From JAZQLP01 sp045542755 (lineage in GTDB: Bacteria; Bacillota; Clostridia; Oscillospirales; UBA644), in NCBI GenBank assembly GCA_045542755.1, contig JAZQLP010000104.1, positions 1 to 6,421 of the forward strand: 6,421 nt of DNA, in the 5' to 3' direction. A program made the position numbers and the translations under genes. Under the pieces are notes generated by a model, which did no database searches, was not told the DNA's origin, and saw only the letters and a list, made by a program, of their open reading frames with translations. Position 1 is the stretch's first letter; every line of letters begins with the position of its first letter. Shown here one piece after another: positions 1 to 5,737 of this stretch.

Positions 1-23
1 TTCCTGTATAAGTTTACGCTCTA

Positions 24-52
24 ATTATATATCACCGTAGGTGATTTGTCAA
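24..52 (-). promoter_or_regulatory. Leftward sigma-A consensus promoter
   Basis: On the minus strand a perfect -35 TTGACA (47-52) is separated by exactly 17 bp from a perfect -10 TATAAT (24-29). It would start transcription near position 17 and drive a gene that lies left of the window. The last minus-strand bases in the window end in CAGGAA, which could be the start of a ribosome binding site, so that gene may begin just outside. The spacer carries a palindrome (31-45), so the promoter is probably repressor-controlled. Confidence 0.75.
31..45. promoter_or_regulatory. Palindromic operator candidate inside leftward promoter
   Basis: ATCACC (31-36) and GGTGAT (40-45) form a perfect 6-bp inverted repeat around a 3-bp centre. 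It lies wholly within the 17-bp spacer of the leftward promoter, so a dimer bound here would block RNA polymerase. The half-site resembles lambda-type repressor operators superficially, but this does not identify the protein. Autoregulation by the off-window gene is an inference. Confidence 0.5.
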
Positions 53-117
53 GGGGCAATTTGATTTGTTTCCATATTTGCCACAAAAATCACATATGAG
101 ATATGGTAAATACGCAA

Positions 118-147
118 ATTGTGATTATTTGGTGAAATAATCACAAT
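118..147. repeat. Perfect 13-bp inverted repeat upstream of rightward promoter
   Basis: Positions 118-130 and 135-147 are exact reverse complements separated by the four bases GGTG. The repeat ends 5 bp before the -35 hexamer of the rightward promoter. It lies upstream of the transcript start of both diverging promoters, so it is more likely a DNA-level binding site than an RNA hairpin. No terminator T-run follows it on either strand. The protein that would bind is unknown. Confidence 0.6.
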
Positions 148-155
148 ACGTATTG
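144..155. promoter_or_regulatory. 12-bp perfect palindrome overlapping the -35 box
   Basis: CAATACGTATTG reads the same on both strands. Its right end covers the first three bases of the TTGACA at 153-158, and its left end overlaps the right arm of the 118-147 inverted repeat. A protein bound here would compete with RNA polymerase, so it is a candidate operator for the rightward gene. This rests on symmetry and position only. Confidence 0.4.
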
Positions 156-181
156 ACAAAATGCACGTTATGAGATATAAT
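153..181 (+). promoter_or_regulatory. Rightward sigma-A consensus promoter
   Basis: A perfect -35 TTGACA (153-158) and a perfect -10 TATAAT (176-181) are separated by 17 bp. The predicted start near 188 leaves a leader of about 40 bases before the ATG at 229. A promoter this close to consensus should be strong unless repressed, which fits the palindromes on and just upstream of the -35 box. Confidence 0.85.
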
Positions 182-216
182 ATGCTCGTAATAAAAAATT
201 ATATCACTTTGAGTGT

Positions 217-222
217 GGAGGT
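217..222 (+). promoter_or_regulatory. Ribosome binding site fixing the start at 229
   Basis: GGAGGT lies 6 bases before the ATG at 229. The in-frame GTG at 223 directly abuts this motif and has no usable spacing, so ATG 229 is the better start. Confidence 0.75.
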
Positions 223-228
223 GTGAGC

Positions 229-600
229 ATGGAAAAAATCATTGCTGTAAGAAATTCAAGAAGTGAAACCGTTCTGAAAATAGAAAAGACCGCTTATATT
301 TTTCTCGGTCTTCTCACATATATTGCAGGTCATATAAAGGCAAAACTTTTCTCTTCCGATAATAGTGACAGAGTTCTATCAAATAGAAAAACGGCACATG
401 TGACCCGTGACAAGGAAACTGCTCTTGCAGATTTTTGTGCTGTAAGCGTGGCCTTTACCGTGGCATCGGTAGTGTACGTTACCATGCTCTTTTGCGTGGG
501 TAAAGGATATTCCAACGGTATAGGAACGGAGTTTTTGGTATCGGGCGGTATTTTTGCCGGAATATATAGTGTAATTCGGTTTTTAACAAGCATCAGATAA
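229..600 (+). CDS. Small multi-pass membrane protein of unknown function
   Basis: I do not recognise the family. The product is 123 residues from the ATG at 229; an in-frame GTG at 223 would add two residues but lacks spacing from the ribosome binding site. Hydrophobic segments lie at about residues 21-36, 69-90 and 102-120, the first being short and weaker. Between the first two is a polar, basic stretch (about 37-65) with several Arg, Lys and Asp residues. There is no signal-peptide cleavage motif, no catalytic motif and no metal-binding cluster; the two Cys (70, 89) both fall in membrane segments. It probably sits in the cytoplasmic membrane with a charged loop. It stands alone, with its own consensus promoter at 153-181 and a strong hairpin at 641-679. 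It diverges from an off-window gene, so both may answer to the same regulator. A real gene is well supported; its role is not. Confidence 0.8.
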   Translation: MEKIIAVRNSRSETVLKIEKTAYIFLGLLTYIAGHIKAKLFSSDNSDRVLSNRKTAHVTRDKETALADFCAVSVAFTVASVVYVTMLFCVGKGYSNGIGTEFLVSGGIFAGIYSVIRFLTSIR

Positions 601-640
601 CTTTGTTCAATCCCTTTCTTTTTATATAAAAGCGTGTTGT

Positions 641-679
641 GCAAAAGGACCGCCGCAGTTTTCTGCGGCGGCCTTTTGC
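641..679. terminator. Strong hairpin, probably a bidirectional terminator
   Basis: The arms 650-658 and 663-671 form a 9-bp GC-rich stem with a TTTT loop. After one bulged A (649) the stem continues for 8 more pairs (641-648 with 672-679). CCTTTT or its complement follows the GC core on both strands, giving each direction a short T-run, and the plus strand continues T-rich. It lies between two convergent genes: 40 bp after the plus-strand stop at 600 and directly after the minus-strand stop at 681. It should therefore end transcription from both sides. Confidence 0.85.
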
Positions 680-680
680 G

Positions 681-1550
681 TTATTTTGTTCTCGTTATTT
701 TTATTCGGGTATTTGGCTCAATAGTGGAGGGAAGCTCTTCCGAGACTATCTCTATCTGCCATTTGTCTGTGTTTTCAGCTTTATTCATCAGATCGCAAAG
801 GCTTGTTGTATACGAGTTAATCTGATTTAAAAGCTCGGATTTTGATATCTCTTTTTCCGATGTAACGATCACTTCGTATTCTTTACCCTCAACGGAAAGG
901 TATACTGTATACCCGAAAATAGCTTTGCCGTAATAGGTATCAGATACCTTTACTGTTATTTCGCCGGTTGTTTTTTTTGCATTATCGGAGGGGGTAAAGG
1001 TTGTGGTACCCATTTGTGAAGATGCCAAGTTTAGGGTATAAACTTTTTCGCTGTCTTCGGTATGAGTTTGTTCATCATTCTCTTTTGGGGAAGAGGACGC
1101 GGATGAAGAAGGTACATTGTTTGATTCTGCATTATTCTCGGTTTCTTCAAAGGAAGTATCGGATGTTGCGGGAACCTTGTCGTCTGGAGCCATGTCAAAA
1201 TCATCGCTGTTTGATTTATATGGGTCTTCTGCTATTACCATATCTCCTTCGATTTTGACGGTATCAAAATCTTTTGGCAGAGAAGAATTAACATTATCCT
1301 TTAGGCCTACGCTGACGAATATCAGAACTGCTGCGGCGCATGCGGCAAAGGGGAGAGCTACTCGCGTAAGTCGAATAACGGGGGATGTCTTTTTCGTAGC
1401 TTTAGCGGCCTTTACGACGGAGCGTGTAAATTCTTCGCCGAGAATATCTTCATGCTCTTCTTTCAAGATGCTACGCACGATTATATCCTTTTCCGTTTCA
1501 GTTGATAGCTCGTCAAGAATCTTTTTCTTAAGGTCTTCGTTTCTGTTCAC
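681..1550 (-). CDS. Probable one-TM anti-sigma factor without zinc-binding motif
   Basis: This 289-residue protein is probably the membrane partner that restrains the ECF sigma factor encoded just upstream. The case is position and topology, not a recognised domain. Residues 1-63 are charged and helical, suited to a cytoplasmic sigma-binding region. Residues 64-83 form one hydrophobic transmembrane segment. Residues about 108-168 are an acidic, Ser/Asn/Thr-rich low-complexity linker. Residues about 169-289 look like a folded mixed strand/helix domain on the outer face, which I do not recognise. The His-x3-Cys-x2-Cys signature of zinc anti-sigma proteins is absent; the cytoplasmic part has no Cys at all. 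The start is GTG, 2 bp after the sigma stop codon, and its AGGAGG lies inside the end of the sigma gene, so the two are probably translationally coupled. The stop abuts the hairpin at 641-679. It could also be a sensor or envelope protein of the same regulon. Confidence 0.75.
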   Translation of the reverse strand: MNRNEDLKKKILDELSTETEKDIIVRSILKEEHEDILGEEFTRSVVKAAKATKKTSPVIRLTRVALPFAACAAAVLIFVSVGLKDNVNSSLPKDFDTVKIEGDMVIAEDPYKSNSDDFDMAPDDKVPATSDTSFEETENNAESNNVPSSSASSSPKENDEQTHTEDSEKVYTLNLASSQMGTTTFTPSDNAKKTTGEITVKVSDTYYGKAIFGYTVYLSVEGKEYEVIVTSEKEISKSELLNQINSYTTSLCDLMNKAENTDKWQIEIVSEELPSTIEPNTRIKITRTK

Positions 1551-1552
1551 GG

Positions 1553-2167
1553 CTAATTCTCCTCCTTTCCTGTGTCTTCTGTAGTTTTAGACGGGTTTTG
1601 TTCCTGAATGTTCCATTTATGGGATAAATAATTTTTTAAGGTCAGTCGGCCTCTGAAAAGCCGTGATTTCAGCGTTCCGGATTTTAATCCCGTTACTTCA
1701 AGTATCTCCTCATAGGACAATCCGAGAACGTCCTTAAATTCAATGAGAATCCTCTGTTCTTGGGGTAAGGTTCGTAATCCCTCTTTTATGTCTGCTCTGA
1801 TTTCAGCCGCTTCTAAAGCCTCTTCCGGAGTTTGTGTGTCGGCTTTGAGGGAGAGCAATTCAATATTTTCGCTATCGTCAAGAGATTGAGTCAATAACTT
1901 CTTTTTTCTGTTTTTTTTCAGGTAGTCTAGGCAAAGATTGTAGGTTATCCTATATAACCAGGTGGATAGGGAAGAACGGCCGGAAAATCCTTGAATAGAG
2001 GTGTACACTTTTATAAAGACTTCTTGTGTCAGTTCCTTTGCATCTTCTTCATCTTTCACCATAGAAAAGGCAAGTCTGAATATGTAGTTTTGATATTTTC
2101 TTACCAGTTGTTCAAAAGCAGAATCGTCGCCCTGCTTGATTTTGGTCACAAACTCTTTTTCTTCCAT
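1553..2167 (-). CDS. ECF-type RNA polymerase sigma factor (sigma-70 family)
   Basis: This 204-residue protein is an alternative sigma factor that redirects RNA polymerase to a dedicated promoter set, usually under envelope stress. Region 2 spans about residues 18-90. It includes the core-binding helix with DAKELTQEVFIKVY (42-55) and the -10 recognition segment FSGRSSLSTWLYRITYN (61-77) followed by CLDYLKK (79-85). A variable acidic linker (about 95-122) joins it to region 4 (about 126-181). Region 4 carries LPQEQR (134-139) and the helix-turn-helix LSYEEILEVTGLKSGTLKSRL (150-170), which reads the -35 box. Regions 1.1 and 3 are missing, as is normal for the ECF class. The ATG at 2167 has an AGGAGGG 7 bases upstream. 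The gene lies 35 bp after dusB and 2 bp before the putative anti-sigma gene. The family call is firm; the subgroup and stimulus cannot be told. Confidence 0.95.
   Translation of the reverse strand: MEEKEFVTKIKQGDDSAFEQLVRKYQNYIFRLAFSMVKDEEDAKELTQEVFIKVYTSIQGFSGRSSLSTWLYRITYNLCLDYLKKNRKKKLLTQSLDDSENIELLSLKADTQTPEEALEAAEIRADIKEGLRTLPQEQRILIEFKDVLGLSYEEILEVTGLKSGTLKSRLFRGRLTLKNYLSHKWNIQEQNPSKTTEDTGKEEN
1561..1566 (-). promoter_or_regulatory. Ribosome binding site of the anti-sigma gene inside the sigma gene
   Basis: Minus-strand AGGAGG lies in the last codons of the sigma gene, 10 bases before the GTG at 1550. It supports GTG as the start and points to coupled translation, which would keep sigma and its partner near a fixed ratio. 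Confidence 0.7.
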
Positions 2168-2202
2168 ATTCAGCCCTCCTTTCTGTGGATATTGATGATT
2201 TA

Positions 2203-3165
2203 CTACTTATTAAGGGTTTCCAAAAAGTCCTCTGTTATTTTTATCATTTCTTCTTCTGTGGTGGCTGCAAAAATAAGATTCTTTATCTTTGCGGAATTCT
2301 TCATTCCTTTAAGATACCATGCCAGTTGCTTTCGAGCTTCAGGCACCGCAACCCTCTGGGACTTAAATTCTACTGCTAAATGGAGTTGCTTTAATGCTGT
2401 TTTCAGTCGCTCTTCTTCGGTGGGGAAGGGTTGGTAACTGCCTGTGTTTATATAGCTTTTTACACGGCTGAAAAGAAAGGGATTTCCCATGGAACCGCGG
2501 CCAATCATTATGCCGTCACACCCCGTATGGTTTATCATTTTAAGTCCGTCTTCCGGGGTGGTTATATCACCGTTGCCAACTACGGGTACGGATACGGCTT
2601 CCTTTACACGTCGTATTATATCCCAGTCGGCTTCTCCCGAATAAAGCTGTGCCGCAGTTCTTCCGTGAACTGTTATGAAATCCGCACCGCCGCATTCAAG
2701 AGCCTTTGCAAATTCGGGAGCGTTTACGGTAGCATCCGTTCTTCCCTTGCGTATTTTTACTCCTACGGGAAGAGAAACTGCTTTTTTGACTGCTGAAACA
2801 ACGGCTTCGGCCAATTTAGGATCGCTCATCAAGGCGCTTCCGTCACCGTTGTTAACTATTTTAGGCATGGGACAACCCATATTTATATCTATAAAATCAG
2901 GGTTTTGAGCCTCTGCTACCCTTGCAGCATAAGCCATTATTTCGGGATCTGAACCGAATATCTGTATACCGTAAGGACGCTCCTCTTCGCTAAATGAAAA
3001 TAGCTCTGCCGTTTTTTTGTCCTTATAGTATATCCCTTTAGCGCTTATCATTTCGCTTACGGTAACGTCTGCGCCGTTTTCTTTGCAGATTATTCTGAAT
3101 GCCTTATCCGTCACTCCCGCCATAGGCGCGAGAAATATGGGATGGTTTGAAAAGTCTATATTCAT
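2203..3165 (-). CDS. dusB: tRNA-dihydrouridine synthase B
   Basis: DusB uses FMN and NADPH to reduce uridine to 5,6-dihydrouridine in the D-loop of tRNA; it is cytoplasmic. The 320 residues match the usual family length. A TIM-barrel catalytic domain fills about residues 1-235. Its motifs are APMAGVTD (13-20, FMN binding), IQIFGSDP (67-74), DINMGCPMPK (93-102) with the catalytic acid Cys98, VGVKIRKG (134-141), ITVHGRT (164-170) with His167, GNGDI (197-201) and the phosphate-binding MIGRGSMGNPFLF (220-232). A helical tRNA-binding domain follows, with the typical ARKQLAWYLKGM stretch. The ATG at 3165 has AAGGA 6 bases upstream. All key residues are present, so it should be active. It is the first gene of a probable operon with the sigma and anti-sigma genes. 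DusB next to other housekeeping genes is common in Firmicutes, and a link to sigma function need not be implied. Confidence 0.95.
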   Translation of the reverse strand: MNIDFSNHPIFLAPMAGVTDKAFRIICKENGADVTVSEMISAKGIYYKDKKTAELFSFSEEERPYGIQIFGSDPEIMAYAARVAEAQNPDFIDINMGCPMPKIVNNGDGSALMSDPKLAEAVVSAVKKAVSLPVGVKIRKGRTDATVNAPEFAKALECGGADFITVHGRTAAQLYSGEADWDIIRRVKEAVSVPVVGNGDITTPEDGLKMINHTGCDGIMIGRGSMGNPFLFSRVKSYINTGSYQPFPTEEERLKTALKQLHLAVEFKSQRVAVPEARKQLAWYLKGMKNSAKIKNLIFAATTEEEMIKITEDFLETLNK

Positions 3166-3196
3166 AGGATTTCCTTTATCGTATAATGTCTATATT

Positions 3197-3225
3197 ATGA
3201 TATAACAATTCGGGGCAAATGTCAA
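3197..3225 (-). promoter_or_regulatory. Promoter of dusB and probably the sigma operon
   Basis: The minus strand carries a perfect -35 TTGACA (3220-3225), a 17-bp spacer and a -10 TATCAT (3197-3202, 5 of 6 consensus). Transcription would begin near 3190, giving a short leader of about 25 bases before dusB. With no terminator seen between dusB and the sigma gene, this promoter should also feed the two downstream genes. Confidence 0.75.
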
Positions 3226-3302
3226 TAGAATAACCCTTAACTTTTGAATAAGACGGTAGTATTAGACTGACAAAAGGGCAAAAAAGTTCCGCCACTTGTA
3301 AA

Positions 3303-3336
3303 AATATTCCGAGGAAAATTTCTCCCTCGGAATATT
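3303..3336 (-). terminator. Hairpin after the histidine kinase gene
   Basis: A perfect 12-bp inverted repeat (3303-3314 with 3325-3336) encloses a 10-base loop and starts 7 bp after the kinase stop codon. On the minus strand the stem runs into a short T-run (ATATTTTTAC), so it acts plausibly as a factor-independent terminator. The T-run is modest, so some read-through toward dusB is possible. Confidence 0.7.
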
Positions 3337-3343
3337 AGCCTTT

Positions 3344-4807
3344 TTATTTTATACTGTCTGTGGTATTGTTCAGGGGAATAGTTACTTCAAAGACCGCCCC
3401 AAGAATGACGTTTGAAGCTTCTTCCGTTTGTCCGTAACGGTTATATGCCCTGATAGTTCCGTTGTGAGCCGTAGTTATTGCTTTGGCTATTGAAAGCCCA
3501 AGCCCATGGTTACCTTTTTTGCCCTTGTAGAATCGGACGAAAAGGTTATCCATATCCTTATCTGCAATACCCGGGCCGTCGTCGGACACAGTAAGTACCA
3601 GTTTTCCCTCTTCGGTTTTAGTATTGATAGATATCGTTGTTTTGGCAAATCTTACACAGTTTGATATAAGATTGGTCACAACCGTGGCAAGCTTATCGCA
3701 ATCTCCAATAAACGTTACGTCGGGGGGAGAGGGAATTTCTATTTTGAGGTCGTTATGGAGTATCATTCCCGAAACACGGCTGTTTACTTCGGATATAAGT
3801 TCTTCCGCCGTCATTGTGGAGGGATTGTATATACCTTCTGCGGTTTCTATTTTAGAAAGGAACATGACGTCGTCTACCAGACCTTCCAGTCTGCCAACCT
3901 GGTCAAGGATCATATCCGTAGCTGTTGGTACGTCAAATACCCCGTCCCTTATACCTTCCACAAATCCTCTTATGGACGTGAGGGGCGTACGGAATTCGTG
4001 GGATGAATTCTGCAAAAAGGTTTTTTGCTGTATATCGTATTCTTTTATGCTTTGTGCCATAACGTCAAAGCTGTTTGACAGTTCCTCGATTTCATCGTGA
4101 GAGGATATGGGCAACGTTGCATCGAATTTTCGGTTTGCCATTAAATTTGCCCTTATCTTCAGCTTTTTCAGGTTGCGCGTAATGGTACCCGACAAAAATC
4201 CGCCTATGATTATGGCAAAGTTTGCGGATATGATTATGGTCAAAAGATAAAACGTAAAGAAGGGGCGAGAGAGGGAAAAGGCCTTTGCGGAATAAAAGGG
4301 GACAACGTAGCATATCCTTTCGCCCGTTTTTACGCCCCCTACGGATTGAAGATAGATTGCGTAGGATTGTTCGTTATATTCCACGCGGTAGGTGCCCTGA
4401 CCAAAAACTCCCTCATCAAGTATTTTTTTTGCAAATTCTTGGGCCTGAGCCTTTTCGAATGAGGTGTTATATCCGTATATCGGGGTACCGTCCGTAGCTA
4501 CTACCATAAGGGAATAGTTAAAATCCTTTAACCGTTGGTTGAGAAGTATTTCGCTGTAATCGTTTACTATACTTCCTTCAAGGCGGTAACTCGCTTCCAA
4601 TATGGCCGCAAATTCCTTGGCTTCTTCTTCAAGCTTTTCGTTGGCGTCGTAAAGCATATATGTTTCATAAAACATAGAAACGAATAAGAGAGAGAAAAAG
4701 GCCATAACAAGAACTATACTGACATAGGAGATTATGATTTTCGCTCTTATGCTGATCTTTATTTTTTTCTTTTTCTTTGCAGGTGCGGGGATAATGTTCT
4801 TTTGCAT
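3344..4807 (-). CDS. Membrane sensor histidine kinase (OmpR-partner type)
   Basis: This 487-residue kinase should autophosphorylate on a His and pass the phosphate to the response regulator encoded upstream. A Lys-rich N-terminus (11-17) precedes transmembrane segment 1 (about 24-46). An extracytoplasmic sensor region (about 47-180) follows, which I do not recognise as a named domain. Transmembrane segment 2 (about 183-205) leads into a HAMP linker (about 206-258) containing DEIEELSNSFDVMA. The dimerisation domain has SSHEFRTPLTSIRG (268-281) with phospho-acceptor His270. The ATPase domain shows the N box with NLISNCVRFA (379-388, Asn383), G1 DDGPGI (409-414), the F box LFVRFYKG (422-429) and G2 GLGLSIAK (435-442). 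All catalytic boxes are intact. The ATG at 4807 lies 12 bp after the regulator stop without a good ribosome binding site; an in-frame stop two codons upstream rules out a longer form, so translation is probably coupled. The stimulus is unknown. Confidence 0.95.
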   Translation of the reverse strand: MQKNIIPAPAKKKKKIKISIRAKIIISYVSIVLVMAFFSLLFVSMFYETYMLYDANEKLEEEAKEFAAILEASYRLEGSIVNDYSEILLNQRLKDFNYSLMVVATDGTPIYGYNTSFEKAQAQEFAKKILDEGVFGQGTYRVEYNEQSYAIYLQSVGGVKTGERICYVVPFYSAKAFSLSRPFFTFYLLTIIISANFAIIIGGFLSGTITRNLKKLKIRANLMANRKFDATLPISSHDEIEELSNSFDVMAQSIKEYDIQQKTFLQNSSHEFRTPLTSIRGFVEGIRDGVFDVPTATDMILDQVGRLEGLVDDVMFLSKIETAEGIYNPSTMTAEELISEVNSRVSGMILHNDLKIEIPSPPDVTFIGDCDKLATVVTNLISNCVRFAKTTISINTKTEEGKLVLTVSDDGPGIADKDMDNLFVRFYKGKKGNHGLGLSIAKAITTAHNGTIRAYNRYGQTEEASNVILGAVFEVTIPLNNTTDSIK

Positions 4808-4819
4808 TTTTTAACTCGC

Positions 4820-5533
4820 TTATTCTTCTGTAGGAGATACGTCGGTAACCTTATATCCGTAACCCCATACTGTTTCTATTGCAAAGTCGGTATGGGCGGC
4901 ATCAAGCTTTTTACGTATTCTCTTAACCAGGTCGTCAACGGCGCGGGTGTCTCCCATATACTGATAATCCCAAACCTTTGAAAGAAGCTGGTCACGGGTA
5001 AATACTCGTCCCTTGTTTGATACCATAAAGTATATAAAATTGAACTCCATAGCAGTAAAGGGGATTTCCGTTTCCTTGCCCTCAACTATATGGGCAATGC
5101 GGCGTTCTGCAGGGTATATTTTAATATCCCTGCAGGCAGGGTTGTCCTTATCAGTGTTGTTCATGCTTTTGTCTATTCTGCGGAATACGGCATTTACCCT
5201 TGCCATAAGCTCCTTGGGGGAGAAGGGTTTCATCATGTAGTCGTCAGCGCCCATCTCTATTCCCAGTATTCTGTCGAGCTCTTCGTCGCGGGCAGAAACG
5301 ATAATAATGGGAGTGTTCTGCTTTTTTCTTATTTCGTTGCAGAGTTCAAAGCCTGAGATTCCCGGCATCATAATGTCGATAATAAACATATCGGGAAAAC
5401 CTGCGGGTAAGGCCTTGAGAACGTCGTCTCCGTTTTCAAATTCTGTTACCTTATAGCCCTCTTTTTCCAGATAGGCTCTTATTACTGTTCTTATATTTTC
5501 TTCGTCGTCAACTACGAAAATCTGTTTTGACAT
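4820..5533 (-). CDS. OmpR/PhoB-family response regulator
   Basis: This 237-residue cytoplasmic transcription factor pairs with the histidine kinase downstream. The receiver domain (about 1-120) has the acidic pair Asp9-Asp10, phospho-acceptor Asp53 in IIDIMMPG (51-58), Ser80 in IIIVSARD (76-83) and the conserved Lys102 in MMKPFSP. After a linker (about 121-133), a winged-helix DNA-binding domain fills about residues 134-232. It includes the typical FTAMEFNFIYFMVSNKGRVF, a recognition-helix region with TRAVDDLVKRIRKKL, and the wing ending in VWGYGYKV. All phosphorylation residues are present. The ATG at 5533 has GGAGG 7 bases upstream, a strong site. Its gene is the first of the two-gene unit, and a tandem TTAACA repeat upstream could be its own binding site. 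Targets are unknown; PhoP-like, cell-wall or antibiotic-response roles are all possible for this family. Confidence 0.95.
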   Translation of the reverse strand: MSKQIFVVDDEENIRTVIRAYLEKEGYKVTEFENGDDVLKALPAGFPDMFIIDIMMPGISGFELCNEIRKKQNTPIIIVSARDEELDRILGIEMGADDYMMKPFSPKELMARVNAVFRRIDKSMNNTDKDNPACRDIKIYPAERRIAHIVEGKETEIPFTAMEFNFIYFMVSNKGRVFTRDQLLSKVWDYQYMGDTRAVDDLVKRIRKKLDAAHTDFAIETVWGYGYKVTDVSPTEE

Positions 5534-5611
5534 GGCTTTACCTCCAATTTTTCAGTCGTTATATATTCTGGTGTTATTTATTTAAGGACATACTATTACG
5601 TTTACAATTTT

Positions 5612-5654
5612 ATTATATCGGTACAATATAGCAAAAAAATGACTCAATTGTTAA
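5612..5654 (-). promoter_or_regulatory. Candidate promoter region of the two-component operon
   Basis: Two overlapping options are visible on the minus strand. One is -35 TTAACA (5649-5654), an 18-bp spacer and -10 TATATT (5625-5630). The other is a perfect -10 TATAAT (5612-5617) whose -35 position is only a T-rich stretch and would need an activator. Both leave a leader of roughly 70-90 bases before the ATG at 5533. I cannot choose between them. Confidence 0.45.
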
Positions 5655-5667
5655 GATAATATGTTAA
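5649..5667 (-). repeat. Tandem TTAACA direct repeat upstream of the response regulator
   Basis: Minus-strand TTAACA occurs at 5662-5667 and again at 5649-5654, 7 bp apart (13-bp period). Direct repeats of this form are how OmpR/PhoB-type regulators bind DNA; Bacillus PhoP uses TT(A/C/T)A(C/T)A hexamers at similar spacing. Autoregulation is an inference, and two hexamers in AT-rich DNA may be chance. Confidence 0.35.
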
Positions 5668-5688
5668 ATGGGGGCAAGAAAACAGAAT

Positions 5689-5726
5689 CTGCCGCAGGCT
5701 GTTCTTTCTTTGACAACTTGCGGCAG
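5689..5726 (-). terminator. Hairpin after the GntR-type regulator gene
   Basis: CTGCCGCA (5689-5696) and TGCGGCAG (5719-5726) form a GC-rich 8-bp stem with a 22-base loop that can hold a few more pairs. It begins 12 bp beyond the stop codon of the regulator gene at 5738. On the minus strand it is followed by ATTCTGTTTTCTT, a broken T-run, so it is a plausible but not ideal terminator separating that gene from the two-component operon. Confidence 0.6.
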
Positions 5727-5737
5727 GTGTTTTATTC

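Noticed and set aside
118..147. Inverted repeat read as a transcription terminator
   Set aside because: No T-run follows on either strand, and it lies upstream of both promoter starts rather than after a gene.
330..644. Minus-strand open frame opposite the small membrane protein gene
   Set aside because: It begins inside the terminator hairpin, has no promoter or ribosome binding site, and lies antisense to a gene with both.
1117..1584. Long plus-strand open frame opposite the anti-sigma gene
   Set aside because: It has no ribosome binding site or family features and overlaps two well-supported minus-strand genes; it is an antisense shadow.
1911..1918. Eight-A run in the sigma coding strand; slippage by one base either way would stop translation just after region 2
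   Set aside because: Similar A7-A8 runs occur in the anti-sigma gene (971-978), the kinase gene (4423-4430) and dusB (3012-3018), all encoding Lys-rich stretches. It looks like composition rather than a phase switch.
2431..2908. Plus-strand open frames opposite dusB
   Set aside because: They are antisense to a fully intact DusB reading frame and show no motif or ribosome binding site of their own.
3252..3290. Minus-strand GGAAC followed by CGTC upstream of dusB, suggesting an ECF promoter
   Set aside because: The two elements are 30 bp apart; ECF promoters need about 16 bp. The sigma-A promoter at 3197-3225 explains dusB better.
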